The notes below the pieces were generated by a model. That model saw only the letters and a list, made by a program, of their open reading frames with translations, was not told the DNA's origin and did not search any database. The position numbers and the translations under genes are program-made. Shown here piece by piece: positions 27,296-38,410 of a DNA stretch of 64,000 nt. How positions within the stretch are numbered: the stretch's first letter is position 1; the number at the start of each line of letters is the position of its first letter. The stretch is from Gorsachius magnificus (lineage: Eukaryota > Chordata > Aves > Pelecaniformes > Ardeidae), in contig CM067084.1 in NCBI GenBank assembly GCA_034008185.1, positions 19,992,885-20,056,884 on the forward strand, read 5' to 3'.

Positions 27296-27389
27296 CCTAT
27301 TTGCAAATTCAAGGTATCCTATTTGCAAATTCAAGGTATCCTATTTGCAAATTCAAGGTATCCTATTTGCAAATTCAAGGTATCCTATT
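27296..27389. repeat. 22-bp minisatellite, four perfect copies
   Basis: The unit CCTATTTGCAAATTCAAGGTAT (shown as CCTATTTGCAAATTC plus AAGGTAT) is repeated four times without a mismatch at 27296, 27318, 27340 and 27362, with a 6-bp partial fifth copy. Each unit carries ATTTGCAAAT, close to a POU/octamer site and containing a short inverted repeat. The identity of the copies points to recent expansion and likely length polymorphism. Confidence 0.97.
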
Positions 27390-28594
27390 GTATTTCAGCT
27401 TCTTCAGTACTTGAGTTTCAGGAGGAAAGGAGAATTTTTTTTAGATTAAGTTCTAAATATTTCATGAACACCAAATGATTTGGTAACATGAACTCCTTCG
27501 TACTTAGAATGTAATTAAGAAGGAGGGAAAGGAACAAAACAGTCTACAACAAGAAACTGTCATATGTCTACTACATGCATGAGAAAAATCCACTAGTCAC
27601 ATTTTGAAATGGTCTCTAGGTCAGTTTCCGATTTTTCTACACAATAAAAACTGAATTCTAGAAGAAAATGCTCCTCCTTGAAAAAGTTCCTGCTATCGCA
27701 TCTTCCCAACATTTACGATCCTTAGCTGTGCCTCCTGAACATACTGTACACATTCCCATGCACATTCTAACACACACAGTATGCACAGAACACATATGTA
27801 AAAATATCTTTTCAAGAAACAAATTGTAAGATTGGAAATTCTACTTAAGCATATAAAATCTAGCATGAAGATTGAAACGCGTTCGCTGAGCAATAAGAAT
27901 ATATACTTCTAGAATCTTTTTGTCATGTAAACCCTAAATTTCTAATTCCTGACACCTGAGGCCTTGTTAAATAATGTTTGCTCTTCTGCTTATGAATGCA
28001 TTTTTCCCAAACAATAACCACAGGCAGCCTATGGGATTAAAGCATGACAAAGGTGTAGCTGACTCATGGGATCAATTAAAAAGCATCCATACTTACGCCT
28101 TTTGTTCATCCCGTGTTTTACTAACAGTTTCTGTGTTTTCAGCATAAGTGTATCACAGATGTTAAACGCCATGCTACAAGGCAACAGCACACCAGTACCA
28201 TACACTAGATGGAATAAATCTCTTCTTACCACCACCTGCAATTATATCACTTGTTATGCAGCTTGAATATTTCTCTGAAGTTTTAACAAATGCATAAACC
28301 ATTTCATTGAACGCTCATAGCTTCTTGCCTAATGAAAGCATGTCAGCATTTTTTCAGTAAATTTTTAACATTTGAAAGGAACCTAGAGAGTTGCCTTTCC
28401 TAAGCTAGAAACAAGCTTAAATACAGCCACCGACTCTAATGCCACCTCAGGTACAGCTTTCCCTCAAAACCCACTGTTAAATTCACAATCCACAAGCAGG
28501 GAAGCCCGTGAGCAGGATGACAAGCAGTTTCAATCTCCATGCAGTTTGCCCGTGACAGGTTATTGATAGAACAAACAGAATTTGCAATACTTAC

Positions 28595-28654
28595 TGAGTG
28601 TTTCTCCTGCTGGCCCATAACTCCATGGTTAGCTGGGATTGCAAGTGGTTTCAT
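28595..28654 (-). CDS. RAPGEF2: RAPGEF2 alternative first coding exon (short isoform start)
   Basis: Starting at the ATG at 28654 the minus strand encodes MKPLAIPANHGVMGQQEKHS, 20 codons, and then reaches a GTAAGT donor. This is the N-terminus of the widely annotated short form of RAPGEF2, which continues directly with LPADFTKL in the exon at 6196-6065; the junction is phase 0. The ATG has A at -3, and an in-frame TAA lies seven codons upstream, so this is a real start and not an internal exon. The short form lacks the N-terminal cNMP-like domain encoded at 51 kb and keeps the second cNMP-like domain, RasGEF-N, PDZ, RA and CDC25 domains encoded outside this window. Use of this start implies a separate promoter upstream; a candidate lies near 30.1 kb. 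Confidence 0.95.
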
Positions 28655-30200
28655 AATGAAGAAACATAAGCTGAACTGAATTTACACATCATGTACCAAT
28701 TTCTTATGGATGGCAAGTCACCCTCTACAGCGGTAAATGAAAAAGAGGAGGAGGGGGGGAAACCAAGCGGGAGCTAAAAGTGTCACTACTGGTAAGCTCA
28801 AAACCCCCCTCGCACTTGTAGTGCAGAGCAGCAATCCAAACGACAGCGTTAGTCTCCATTTTTGCAACACTGAAAGTCTAAGCATGTCAGGACGTACAGA
28901 GCCTGATGAAACCCTACATATCCAGCGTTCATCCAAGGGAACAAAACCATTCCCTGAGCCTGAGGAATGGGAAGAAAAGAAAAAGGAGGAAAAAAAGCTA
29001 AAATGGCTGACTGCACAGAGACTACCTCCAAAAGGCTTAATACAGTATTATATTAGCCAGGGTGCAGGAACCAGCCTCCAGCATTCAGCCAAGCATTGTT
29101 AATACTCCCATTTCATTTGCAGTCACACACACTCACACACGCAGCCTCTCCCCCTCCACCACTACCCTCCACTCCCCCAAAATCAGGGCAGAGCACAGGA
29201 ATAGGGACCTCCTCCCCTGGCTGCTAATGATGCTGACAGAGTGGTGACCAGTGATCTCTGTTCCACTCAGCTAACCAAGTTTGCACAATTAATCTTAGCA
29301 GCATGACACTGATGGACATTTAATTTTATGATGCCTGTTCCTCGCAATCAAGACAAGCACGTCTACCGCCCAAAAGAGTCAGCGACAAGAATACGACACA
29401 GTTACACACACACAAAAACCCAGAGAATCATGAGTCTGAATGCAATACGCCAATATAATTACGTTATTGTGCTTACTTTGGAAGACCATGGCTGCAGGCA
29501 GTTGGCATAGCAACGCACAAGGAAAGCCATTTCCTGGGCAGAAAGAATGCTTCCTTTTCTAAATAAAAAATTCCTCTTAGGATACAAACGGCATTGCTGC
29601 TTCCTGCAGAAAGCAAAGACACTGTAGTCTGTCTCTTAACCTGCACACGGGCACACACTCAACGCAGTTCGAGTGATGTAAGTGGATTTCTCCCCCTCTC
29701 TCTCTCTCTCTCTCTCCCCCTCTCCTCTCCCTCCCTCTCCCTTTATCCACCGAAATATTCCAGTCAAATGGAAGACACATTCCTTGAGGCTCGCCCCCTT
29801 GGATACTTAACCATTTCACTCATTAAGGTAGAGATGGACAATGCAGATGAAACGGCAAGCTCTTGCCTGTGTCTGGTATCAGCCTCTGAAGATCAAGGCA
29901 GCCCCCGAGGGGAGGGATCCGTTCGCTGCTGGCGCCTAAGAATATCCCTGAAGTCAGGGTGGGAATAAGGACCCACGTTTACCTCGCCAAATCCTGAGCC
30001 GAACACGACTCTTCATGACGATGAGGATAAAGCAGGGGGTTTGACACCACCTCCCTTTTTCCCCCACCCAAAAGAGAGCTGCTGCAGAGCTGTAAACATT
30101 GTTATCAACTATTTATAAACAGTGCTCTTGACGAGCTCCCGCAGATTTTCAGCAGCCTCGCTGCTACAGCAGGCCACAGATATGCAGGGGCTGTGGCAGG
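28655..30200 (-). promoter_or_regulatory. RAPGEF2: Candidate promoter and 5' leader region of the short RAPGEF2 isoform
   Basis: The ATG at 28654 needs its own transcription start. Upstream on the minus strand, TATAAATAG occurs at 30117-30109, which would place a start near 30085. A GAG|GTAAAC donor follows at 29983/29982, and the interval between is richer in CpG than the surrounding intron. A leader exon of about 100 nt ending at 29983 and splicing to an acceptor just upstream of 28654 would fit; AAATTCAG and TTCAG lie there, with a poor pyrimidine tract. A pyrimidine (CT) repeat lies between, at 29690-29744. Alternatively the leader is unspliced and begins near 28.7-28.9 kb. Only the ATG exon itself is firm. 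Confidence 0.3.
29690..29744. repeat. CT-rich polypyrimidine tract
   Basis: Nearly pure C/T over about 55 bp, with a (CT)n core around 29696-29717. On the minus strand it is a GA repeat, of the kind bound by GAGA-type factors, and it lies within the proposed promoter region of the short isoform. Confidence 0.9.
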
Positions 30201-30779
30201 TAAACGTCCAGACCCCTTCAACACGTCATTTCAAGTCTTTCTGAATATAGCTCCTGCTTCTCCGCACACACCGAATGCACAAATTCCACTAAAAACAAAA
30301 GGGGACGCAAGATCTGGAAGAGTTTGACATGCATATGGCTTTTATCATCCTCCTCTCGACTGTAATTAGATCTTAAATTCAGAAATTTCCCCGGTCACTC
30401 CCATTTACGCTATACCGCTTCTCGTGTCATACTGGCACCATCATACTGCAGAGGAGCGGAAACGCAACGGGGAGCGTGCTCAAGCAATAAACTCATTGTC
30501 AGCCCTATACGATGTCCATCTTAAGTGCCCCGAATTCACGGCGCTCGACCCAGGGGAGACCAAGGCAGGGCAAACAGGAACAGGCCACTCTTCCATTAGG
30601 CTTCAACTTTGGTACAGTTCTCTATAACACGTTTACAACACATTCTTTAAAATCAGAGACCATCTGTGCTTAAAGTCATTTCAAAGTCTTTTTTTTCTTT
30701 TTTTCTTTTTTTTTCTTTTTGAACAAGAACAATAGAAAAAAAAGACTTAACAGTTGTTCCACAGGCATAAACACACAGG

Positions 30780-30804
30780 AAAAAAAAAAAAAAAAAAAAA
30801 AAAA
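30780..30804. repeat. Poly(A) tract, A25
   Basis: A25 run about 60 bp after a T-rich tract (30688-30720, T runs broken by single C). The two could pair as an imperfect hairpin in RNA. Confidence 0.92.
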
Positions 30805-33800
30805 GAGTACTACAGAATACTATGTCATGCAATCTGCAGCTGCCTTCCACCAAAATAATAAGCCCACTGATAATGAGTTTAGTTTGTTACACAGCGATTT
30901 CTTTCGGTACTGCCAATGACTGCTAGCAAATGCAGCTATAAAAAAAATAATCAGTGGAAATGAATTCTAGTAAAGCAAGAAAAGATCCTAAAATATCTGC
31001 TCTATTTTTTGCATGGTTATTCTAAGGACAACATTTCATACACAGCATATTTGAAATTGAATATATTTACATTCATGAGAGTTTGATGACACTTGTGCCC
31101 TTGGTCTTCTAGTATATACTAAAAGTTATTCTTTAAATGACAGAATTACAAACATCAGTTTGGAATTTTTAAAAGCCTTTGTCATGTGCCAGTGCAACTA
31201 ACAGATGATTTAAAAATGTTAAATTATGCTTAAGCCTTGCTGAGCGCAATCAATTTTCTGATGAAGTGCTGACCAGAAATAGCGGAAGTTATTCATTCTA
31301 GGAAGCTTAGACAAACCCTCTCCAGCACAAAATTAAAAAAATATTACTTGTTGACAAAGCAATTAAAATCCTCTTGAGTCTGATTCGGTGGCCTTGCGGT
31401 TAACACCATGAGCAGAATTTGAGCGCGGTGTTTTACGCTCATCTCAGGAAAAAATGAAGTTCTGCTAAGACAGAACCGTCTCCCCAGCGCAGGAAGGGAG
31501 CACACCACTTTCTGAACTCCGTTACACACACACCTATCAACATGCCTCTTATACTGCATCAGCTGGAATTTCCAACCAAAATCTAGCCTAGGTTTCTGTG
31601 GCGTAAGCCTTGAAGAGTAACATGAAAACAGGAATAAACCCATTAAAACAGTAGTGAAAGTCAAAACTTCCAGATGATGATGCCACGAAACACTTCCTTA
31701 CTACTTATGCTGGTCACTACTACTACACACTTCTACTCGCCTGATGGAAAATGAAGGCAGTACTTCATGCATGAATGCAAAATTTAAACCAGCCTAACGA
31801 AGTTTGATGTTTACATGCATCAGACTGATGAAAACTTGGTGGTTTCTAACATAGAAAAAGGCCTCTTTATATTCAAAACGTGAAAAGTGGTATTTCTGTA
31901 ATTAGGTGGAGAAAACACCACTCAGGCAATTTGAGAGTCAAAACGATTTCAAGAAATAAACGGTTGATTCCACATCCCTATTCCTTCCTCCTCAACTGCC
32001 ACCACCTTCCAGGTCCAGTGCTGCAGTGTAATCGTACGTACTGCCCATTAGCAGTCCAGAAAGTTACATGTGAATTATATTTTATTAAAAAAAAAAAATA
32101 ATTAAAGCAGAAGTTTAGTGAATCATTGTATGTTTCAGTGAAGAACGAATGAAATTTAAATCAGTATAAGACTTTCCAGGATATATTGTTCTGGTGTCTA
32201 TCACAGACAAGTATGAACAGCTCACACAAAACCTAGCAGCAACTTTGTGTTTGCGTGTATTTCAAAACGCTCATAAAACTCCTTGCTTAGACATAAAGTT
32301 TGAAAAAAGCAAGACATTTTTGCAAATGCTTTTAGGTGGTTAAAGTGAGATGTTAATAAACCTGATGTGCAATAATTGGACATGATGGGCTATCCCCAGC
32401 TGCTTTCAAAATATTATATTTATAAGAAAGCTGGCATCTCTTTATGAGTCACAGGAAAAAATGTTAAAAAAAAAAAACCTCTCAGAAGTAACTACAAATG
32501 TTAGGACATCTTTGGACTACCAGCAGGATTCAGGATTCATAAAAAGGTAGTTCTGAATTCAAGGTAGAAAATGGTAAAGATCTCAGCAGCACGTACCATC
32601 TGACTCAACTATTCTGCATTCTAGAACATAATCTCACACGGCTACTCTTCTCTTTAGCAGCATCAAGAATACTGGGAACATTAAACCTTTTTAGGTTAAT
32701 GACAAATACTGCAACAACAGATCACCCCAAATCTTCAATTTCAAGCCATCATCTTAACTCACAACTATTTACAGGACTACTTGAAATTTTATACCGATTA
32801 CATACACAGAAACCATTCTTTTCCTGAAGTACCTCATAAACAGAAGTTACCAGCACATTTTCCCCTTCCCTTTAAACACAATGTAAAGTATCATTTCCTT
32901 CATGTTCAAAAACTCCAGCAAAAGACAACAGAACACTGTAAGGTCACCAGATTGATGGCCACTTCACAACTCCAGTAGCCAGAAAACTGGGGCAAGGGGG
33001 GGGGAGCCAAATAATTAGAAAAAAAAAAAAAAAAAAAAGACCAAGAAATAAGGCAAGAAACCCACAATCACTGCGTGTGTCCCAAAACCACTCATGGTGA
33101 ACGGACTATTACACAGTTGTATAGGTGGAATATAGACAGCTAAATTGAAGAGTGCAAGAATGGAGTACATATTTTTAAGGAAAATAAAGCGGACGTATGT
33201 TCGCTTCCCCCCACCCTCCTCACTTGGAAAGAAATGGAGGTTTAAAACTTAATTTTAAGCTCAGGGCTACTGGACACACAAATGTTAAGGTCCCAGGAGC
33301 ATGCTTCTGAGTTTCATAATGCTGATGCTCTCTACCTCCCACTAGCCTTATGAGAGAGATTGCTAAATAACATGCTGATGCTCCCATCAGATTTAAAAAC
33401 ACCAACTGAAACCACTAAAAACCCAGAACAATAATTCACTCCAAATGCTACATCACATTTAAGTGTCCCGTACAATATGAAAGGTTTTTTTCTAATGTGT
33501 TTAGGCAAATTTACTGCCAGTAATTTAAATAATCTCTGGCCATATGACCCAATTTCACGCAAGCGAGCTCCTGTTTATAGCATAATGCAGACACGGGATG
33601 GTCTGGGCACACCTGTCCTATTTGCATTTTCTCCAGAACTTGGAGAACTTTAAATAAAACCCTGTTGAATAAAGGAAAATTACCCAATATGTTCCCCAAG
33701 GTGAGTTTCTATGACTCTTCAGAGTAAAAAAAAAAAAAAAAAGCCACAACAAAAAAAAACCACACACCAAAAAAAAAAGAGTACTTCAGCCAAAGCACAT

Positions 33801-36800
33801 GGATAAAGTAATAGTATTTGCCAAATTTGTCAAATTAATTTTTTTTTATTGGTAAAGCTATTTTCACCACACCACTGGCAACACCAAAGCGACACTTACC
33901 ATGGAGTGACGTGTGCTGTTTTGATAACACATTTACTAATGTTACAGACCATTTGAACAAATGCCCTTCTGTTGTGATGAATCTATAATCCGGATCTTTA
34001 AAATAATGACAAGCCCAGAGCATCCAGGCTGGTGCCTCAGCTGGGTGGCTGTGCCACAGACTGCCAATCTTCCCTTTGACGGCAGATTCATTTGTCACCT
34101 TCTGCGCTCGGCTGTGTTTTCAGTACAGCAAACTTTCCGTTCGCATGCCATCCATCTTAAAATGGGAGCAAGCTATAGTATTCATTTAAAATACTTGCCA
34201 TCGAATTCTCTTACATACAACAATTATGTTAGAACAGACACAAAGAAAACCTGTAACTGATGGATGCTCATCCCAAATGTGACAAGATGTCCCATTTCCA
34301 GAGTATCTGATTTAGCTTACAAAACAGACTTGAGCAAAGGCTCGCCACAGTTAACAGAGCACACAAACTTTTCTCTGAACTCCATATTTATTTATGCTTT
34401 AAATCTAATGATGCTTTTAAAAACAACAACAAAAAATTCAAGATCAGCATAACTTTTGCGTTCCTGCAACACTTACAAGGTCTTACTTAAAAAATTTTAC
34501 TTGCAAGAACAAAATCATATTTAGTCTGTACGTCTGTGAAGTCACTTTATGTGATGTTTAATTGATTTACCTGTTACTTCTACATAAAGGGTTATTACTT
34601 ACACAAGCCTAAAGTTTAATGCATGTTACATGGCTTTAAAAGTATGTATCCTCATTATTAAATGTTAAAAATTAGACATTAAAATTTGAGATATTAGTGA
34701 CTTCAATCGGCAGAATGGTCACAGATTGGTTTAATTTCCTTAACTGTTTCAGTACTTCAGGAGTGAAGAAAATGCAGTCTGTCAGGATAGATGAAGTTTT
34801 TCCCAATCTTCACAAAATTTTCTCACTTTGGTGTAAGGACAAGAGTTTAAGATAATGCGTTAATTAAATCAGAGAACATGAGAATGTGCTTTCTGCTTTT
34901 AAACTGTGACAAAAAAGCATGAAAGCAAAAAAGCAAACACTCTTTTAAGGTCAAGGATTATGATATTGGGCATACAGGACTAGGAAAGCCTCTTCACCAG
35001 ATCTAAACAATACCCTGACATCCATACCTGCTGTGGGCAAGGTTCACTACTGAGATACACATCGTCTTACTATCTTGAAGGAAAACCAAAACAAAATACC
35101 CATAAAACCCCACATATCGTCCTGTCCATACCAATTTCACAGCAGGAGTCTCAGGGATGCAAGTTCTTCGCTTATGTGATGCACCCCCAATATTTCATGT
35201 TCTTCACTGTATAATAATGCAGGAAAACTTTATGGAAGCTGGGTAACTGCGTACCTGTTTCATGTGTATCCTACTCCTGCACTGTTAAAAGGCAAGAATA
35301 AAACTCAGGGATTTTTTTCTGAGGTCAATCAACTGACCAAATTCTAGACCATTATGTTCTTTACCAGCCCCATCGAATCCTGTTACCTGAAATACGCTGA
35401 CACGTTTGAATTGCAGGGATGACTGTTCTGGCATGGAACTGAATGTATCTCAGACCACCCAAGGCAGGGGAATTATTATTTAATGTTTCAGTATAAAATA
35501 TTAATGGGTTAAAAACAAGCAAAGCCCAGATTTTTCCAGTCTTCTCTAAATGCTAGCTGGTTTTCTGTTGGTTTTTGTTGTTTGTTTATTCATTGGGAGA
35601 TTATGGCAGTAGTATGGAGGGGGAGTATTTTTGTTTTAAGCAAATACGACATTCTTTCTAACAATTTTCCTTGAACTTACTTAGAAGCTTTATGGGAGAA
35701 TCTGAAACTCTCATCACTGTGTTCAAGGTGCAGACATAGATGGGACTGGCAGAAACCTCCAGTCTGCCATTAGGGTTTCCAGACTCCCCACGTAACAGCA
35801 GAAATTGTGGTTTTACACAATGCTTTTTCAAATTACAATGTTGGTCATTTTTACGACCACATGCGATGTTGAGTCCTTTCTGTCCACCTTCTTGAAGGTT
35901 TATTTGGACATGTCCTGGGGGAACAAACTACTTATCTCTCGTATTTTGAGGAAGTCTAACTTTGAAAGGGCCGGTTGCTGTTGCAGAGGATTTTCATTTA
36001 CTTCAGTTGTCTGTTGGAAGGACATCATTTTTGGTTTTGTCTCCAGCCACAGACTTATCCAAGGAGACACTCTAAAGAGCCTACTCCAGGTGTACCCAAT
36101 TAAAATTAACATTAAAAATAGTTTACCAGCATAAGATCATTTTCTTTTTGGAGAACTCTCTCCTCTCCCCCAGCATATCCCCCCCTGTGTAAAGCACCAT
36201 GCGCTAACGTATCTCAAGAGCTTTGTGCCCTGGCTCTAGCAACTGTACAGAAATCGTTTATCCAGACGTTTCGCTTTTATCCGTAACAAACCCCATGAAA
36301 ATTCAGTTGTCCCTTACTTCAAAAAATAATTATCAAGCAAAATGAGCCAAATTGGTTTTAGATAGGAATAAAGTCAAAACACAACATAACATCCTTCAAA
36401 TAAAGAGACCTTAATATAAAATTCTAAGGAACGCCCTTTCCCTCTCCTCTTCCCCAATCCAATAAATCATCCATCAACTGATGGATGTCCCATTTTGCAA
36501 ATTTAACACTACACTTTTCCCTTGCAATTACAAGATCTATATCTACCTAGCTATAGAAGTGATAAATAAAATTAGGTAGAAGTGGACCTACCAGACTGAA
36601 TCTCCCTCATAACTTGATTCTACGCTGTTATATATTCCACGTTTACTATCAGACAAGTTGTCAGTGTGCTTATTTTAAGAGGAACTTATGTGTGACATGC
36701 ATCATTTGCAGACTTTAAAATCAGTTAGCTGCAGGCCTTTATACTCACCAAATTACAACATTCAAGAGTAATAGAGAGAACGTAATTTAGTGAAGCGAAA

Positions 36801-37822
36801 GGAAAAGGTAAAATATTTTACATTTGAGCACATGCATACGCACACATGCATACAAATAATGCAAAACAGAGTGAGAGCACAATCTGTGCAGTTTTTACAC
36901 CAGCCACATCAGCAATACACATAACACCTGCCAGCTGTTCCAGGTGCATGTCAAAACTTCACTATCTGAAAATTCAAAGATAATTAAGACTAACCACTCA
37001 ATACTAAATCCCAGCTCCCCATACCCATTACTTATAGAAAAAGAATACTAACACTTTGACTAGACTTTACATAAAACAATAAAAGTTTTTTTCATTATAC
37101 AAAAAAAAAAACCAAAACAAAAAATCTTTCCATCACAGATATGTAAACACCAAGAATTTAAAAAGTGCTCAAGGGTGTTCAAGCTCACATCTAAGAACAA
37201 CTTCGTTTCACAGCGACCTGAGTATGGCTACATAAGCATCTTAGAGGAAGGTCGGGGAAAGAATTTACACATAAACCTTGTGGTAAATTCAAGGTAACCG
37301 CCTTGCTTTCCAAAGGGCTTGTTAGCTCCCCTGAACTTAACTGTCACCTACTGGAAGACGCAAGCATAGACAACGGCATTTACACTTAGCAGGACTGACC
37401 AGGGCACTGTAATATACACATCTACCCAATAACGTAAAAGAAGATTTTATCTCAGACTTATTAGTACTTAAATAAAGCAAATTACTCCACCTTTTTTCCT
37501 AACCAGCACCTTTAGCTAAGACAAATCTTTGCTTACATTTTAAGATTAAGGCTACCTGGGAAGTACGATGGACATTGCTGCATCTTCATTAGCAGCTGTG
37601 ACAGCACTTTTAGAGAAGCCTGGTATCTGTAACTTGGGCTACTGAGTCTCAACTAAAAGCTTAGAAACAGAATTATGTTGAATGTGCAATTACCATTGTA
37701 ACAACTGTATTTCCTTCACATGAAACAAACACACCTTTTAAAGAAACAAAAGCACCTCCATTCTCTTTCACCCCAAGAAACCCACCATCACCAAACTGCC
37801 ATGGTAGATACAACCTTAAAGA

Positions 37823-38410
37823 CCTATGGAATCATTTCGGTTGGAAAATACCTTTAAGATCATCAAGTCCCAACTGTTAACCTAACACTGCCAAGTCCAC
37901 CACTAAACCATGGCCCTAAGCACCTCATCTACAGGTCTTTTAAATACCTCCAGGGATGGGAACTCAACCACTTCCCTGGGCAGCCTGGTCCAATGCTTGA
38001 CAACCCTTTCAGTGAAGAATTTTTTTTCTAATATCCAGTCTAAACCTCTGCTGGCACAACTCCTGTCCTGTCACTTATTATTTGGGAGAAGAGACCAACC
38101 CCCACCTCACTACAGCTTCCTTTCAGGCAGTTGTAGAGGGCGATCAGGTCTCCCCTCAGTCTCCTCTTCTCCAGGCTAAACAACCCCAGTTCCCTCAGCT
38201 GCTCCTCATCAGACTTGTGCTCCAGACCCCTCACCAGCTTTGTTGCCCTTCTCTGGACACGCTCCAGTGCCTCAATGTCCTTCTTGAGTGAGGCGCCCAA
38301 ACCTGAACAGATATTTAATGTGCGGCCTCACCAGTACCAGACAATCACTTCCCTGCTCCTGCTGGCCACACTATTCCTGATACAAGCCAGGATGCTGTTG
38401 GTTGCCTTGG
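37823..38410 (-). mobile_element. CR1 LINE fragment, 5'-truncated
   Basis: The plus strand begins GAATCATTTCGGTTGGAAAA, the reverse complement of the conserved CR1 3' end, and continues through the stereotyped 'aggtctcccctcagtctcctcttctcc' CR1 region to about 38410. The element is therefore sense on the minus strand, the same direction as RAPGEF2. It keeps roughly the last 590 bp of a 4.5-kb element, typical of CR1 5' truncation. CR1 is the dominant avian LINE and supports the bird assignment. There is no obvious target-site duplication, as usual for CR1. Confidence 0.95.
38040..38300 (-). pseudogene. Remnant of CR1 reverse-transcriptase C-terminus
   Basis: The minus strand keeps an open frame reading [20 protein letters not shown], then a stretch with [20 protein letters not shown], then [11 protein letters not shown]. 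These are the hallmark C-terminal phrases of CR1 ORF2. Upstream reverse-transcriptase and endonuclease domains are missing, and the frame is lost after SDRTG, so it cannot make a working enzyme. Confidence 0.9.

Larger units (their letters stand above)
6197..28594 (-). other. RAPGEF2: RAPGEF2 intron between the alternative first exon and the shared exon
   Basis: This is about 22 kb of AT-rich intron. I read it for splice-flanked coding segments on both strands and found none that I recognise. It holds a GTTT microsatellite at 16211-16230, a probable old LINE relic at about 15090-15700, an A28 run at 21457-21484, a T/G-rich stretch at about 23336-23415, a C10 run at 24380-24389, a 27-bp imperfect tandem duplication at 26128-26181 and a 22-bp minisatellite at 27296-27389. 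The remainder shows nothing specific. In the long isoform it forms the 3' part of a single intron running from the microexon at 44925 to 6197. Confidence 0.85.

Noticed and set aside
28737..29102. 121-codon plus-strand open frame antisense to the region above the MKPL exon
   Set aside because: Lys/Glu-rich stretches from A/G-rich DNA, no family recognised, no splice or promoter support.
29594..29968. 124-codon plus-strand open frame
   Set aside because: It runs through the CT repeat at 29690-29744, giving Leu/Ser repeats, and matches no family; a low-complexity chance frame.
31344..31664. 106-codon minus-strand frame
   Set aside because: No family recognised, no splice sites at sensible positions and no matching RAPGEF2 segment.
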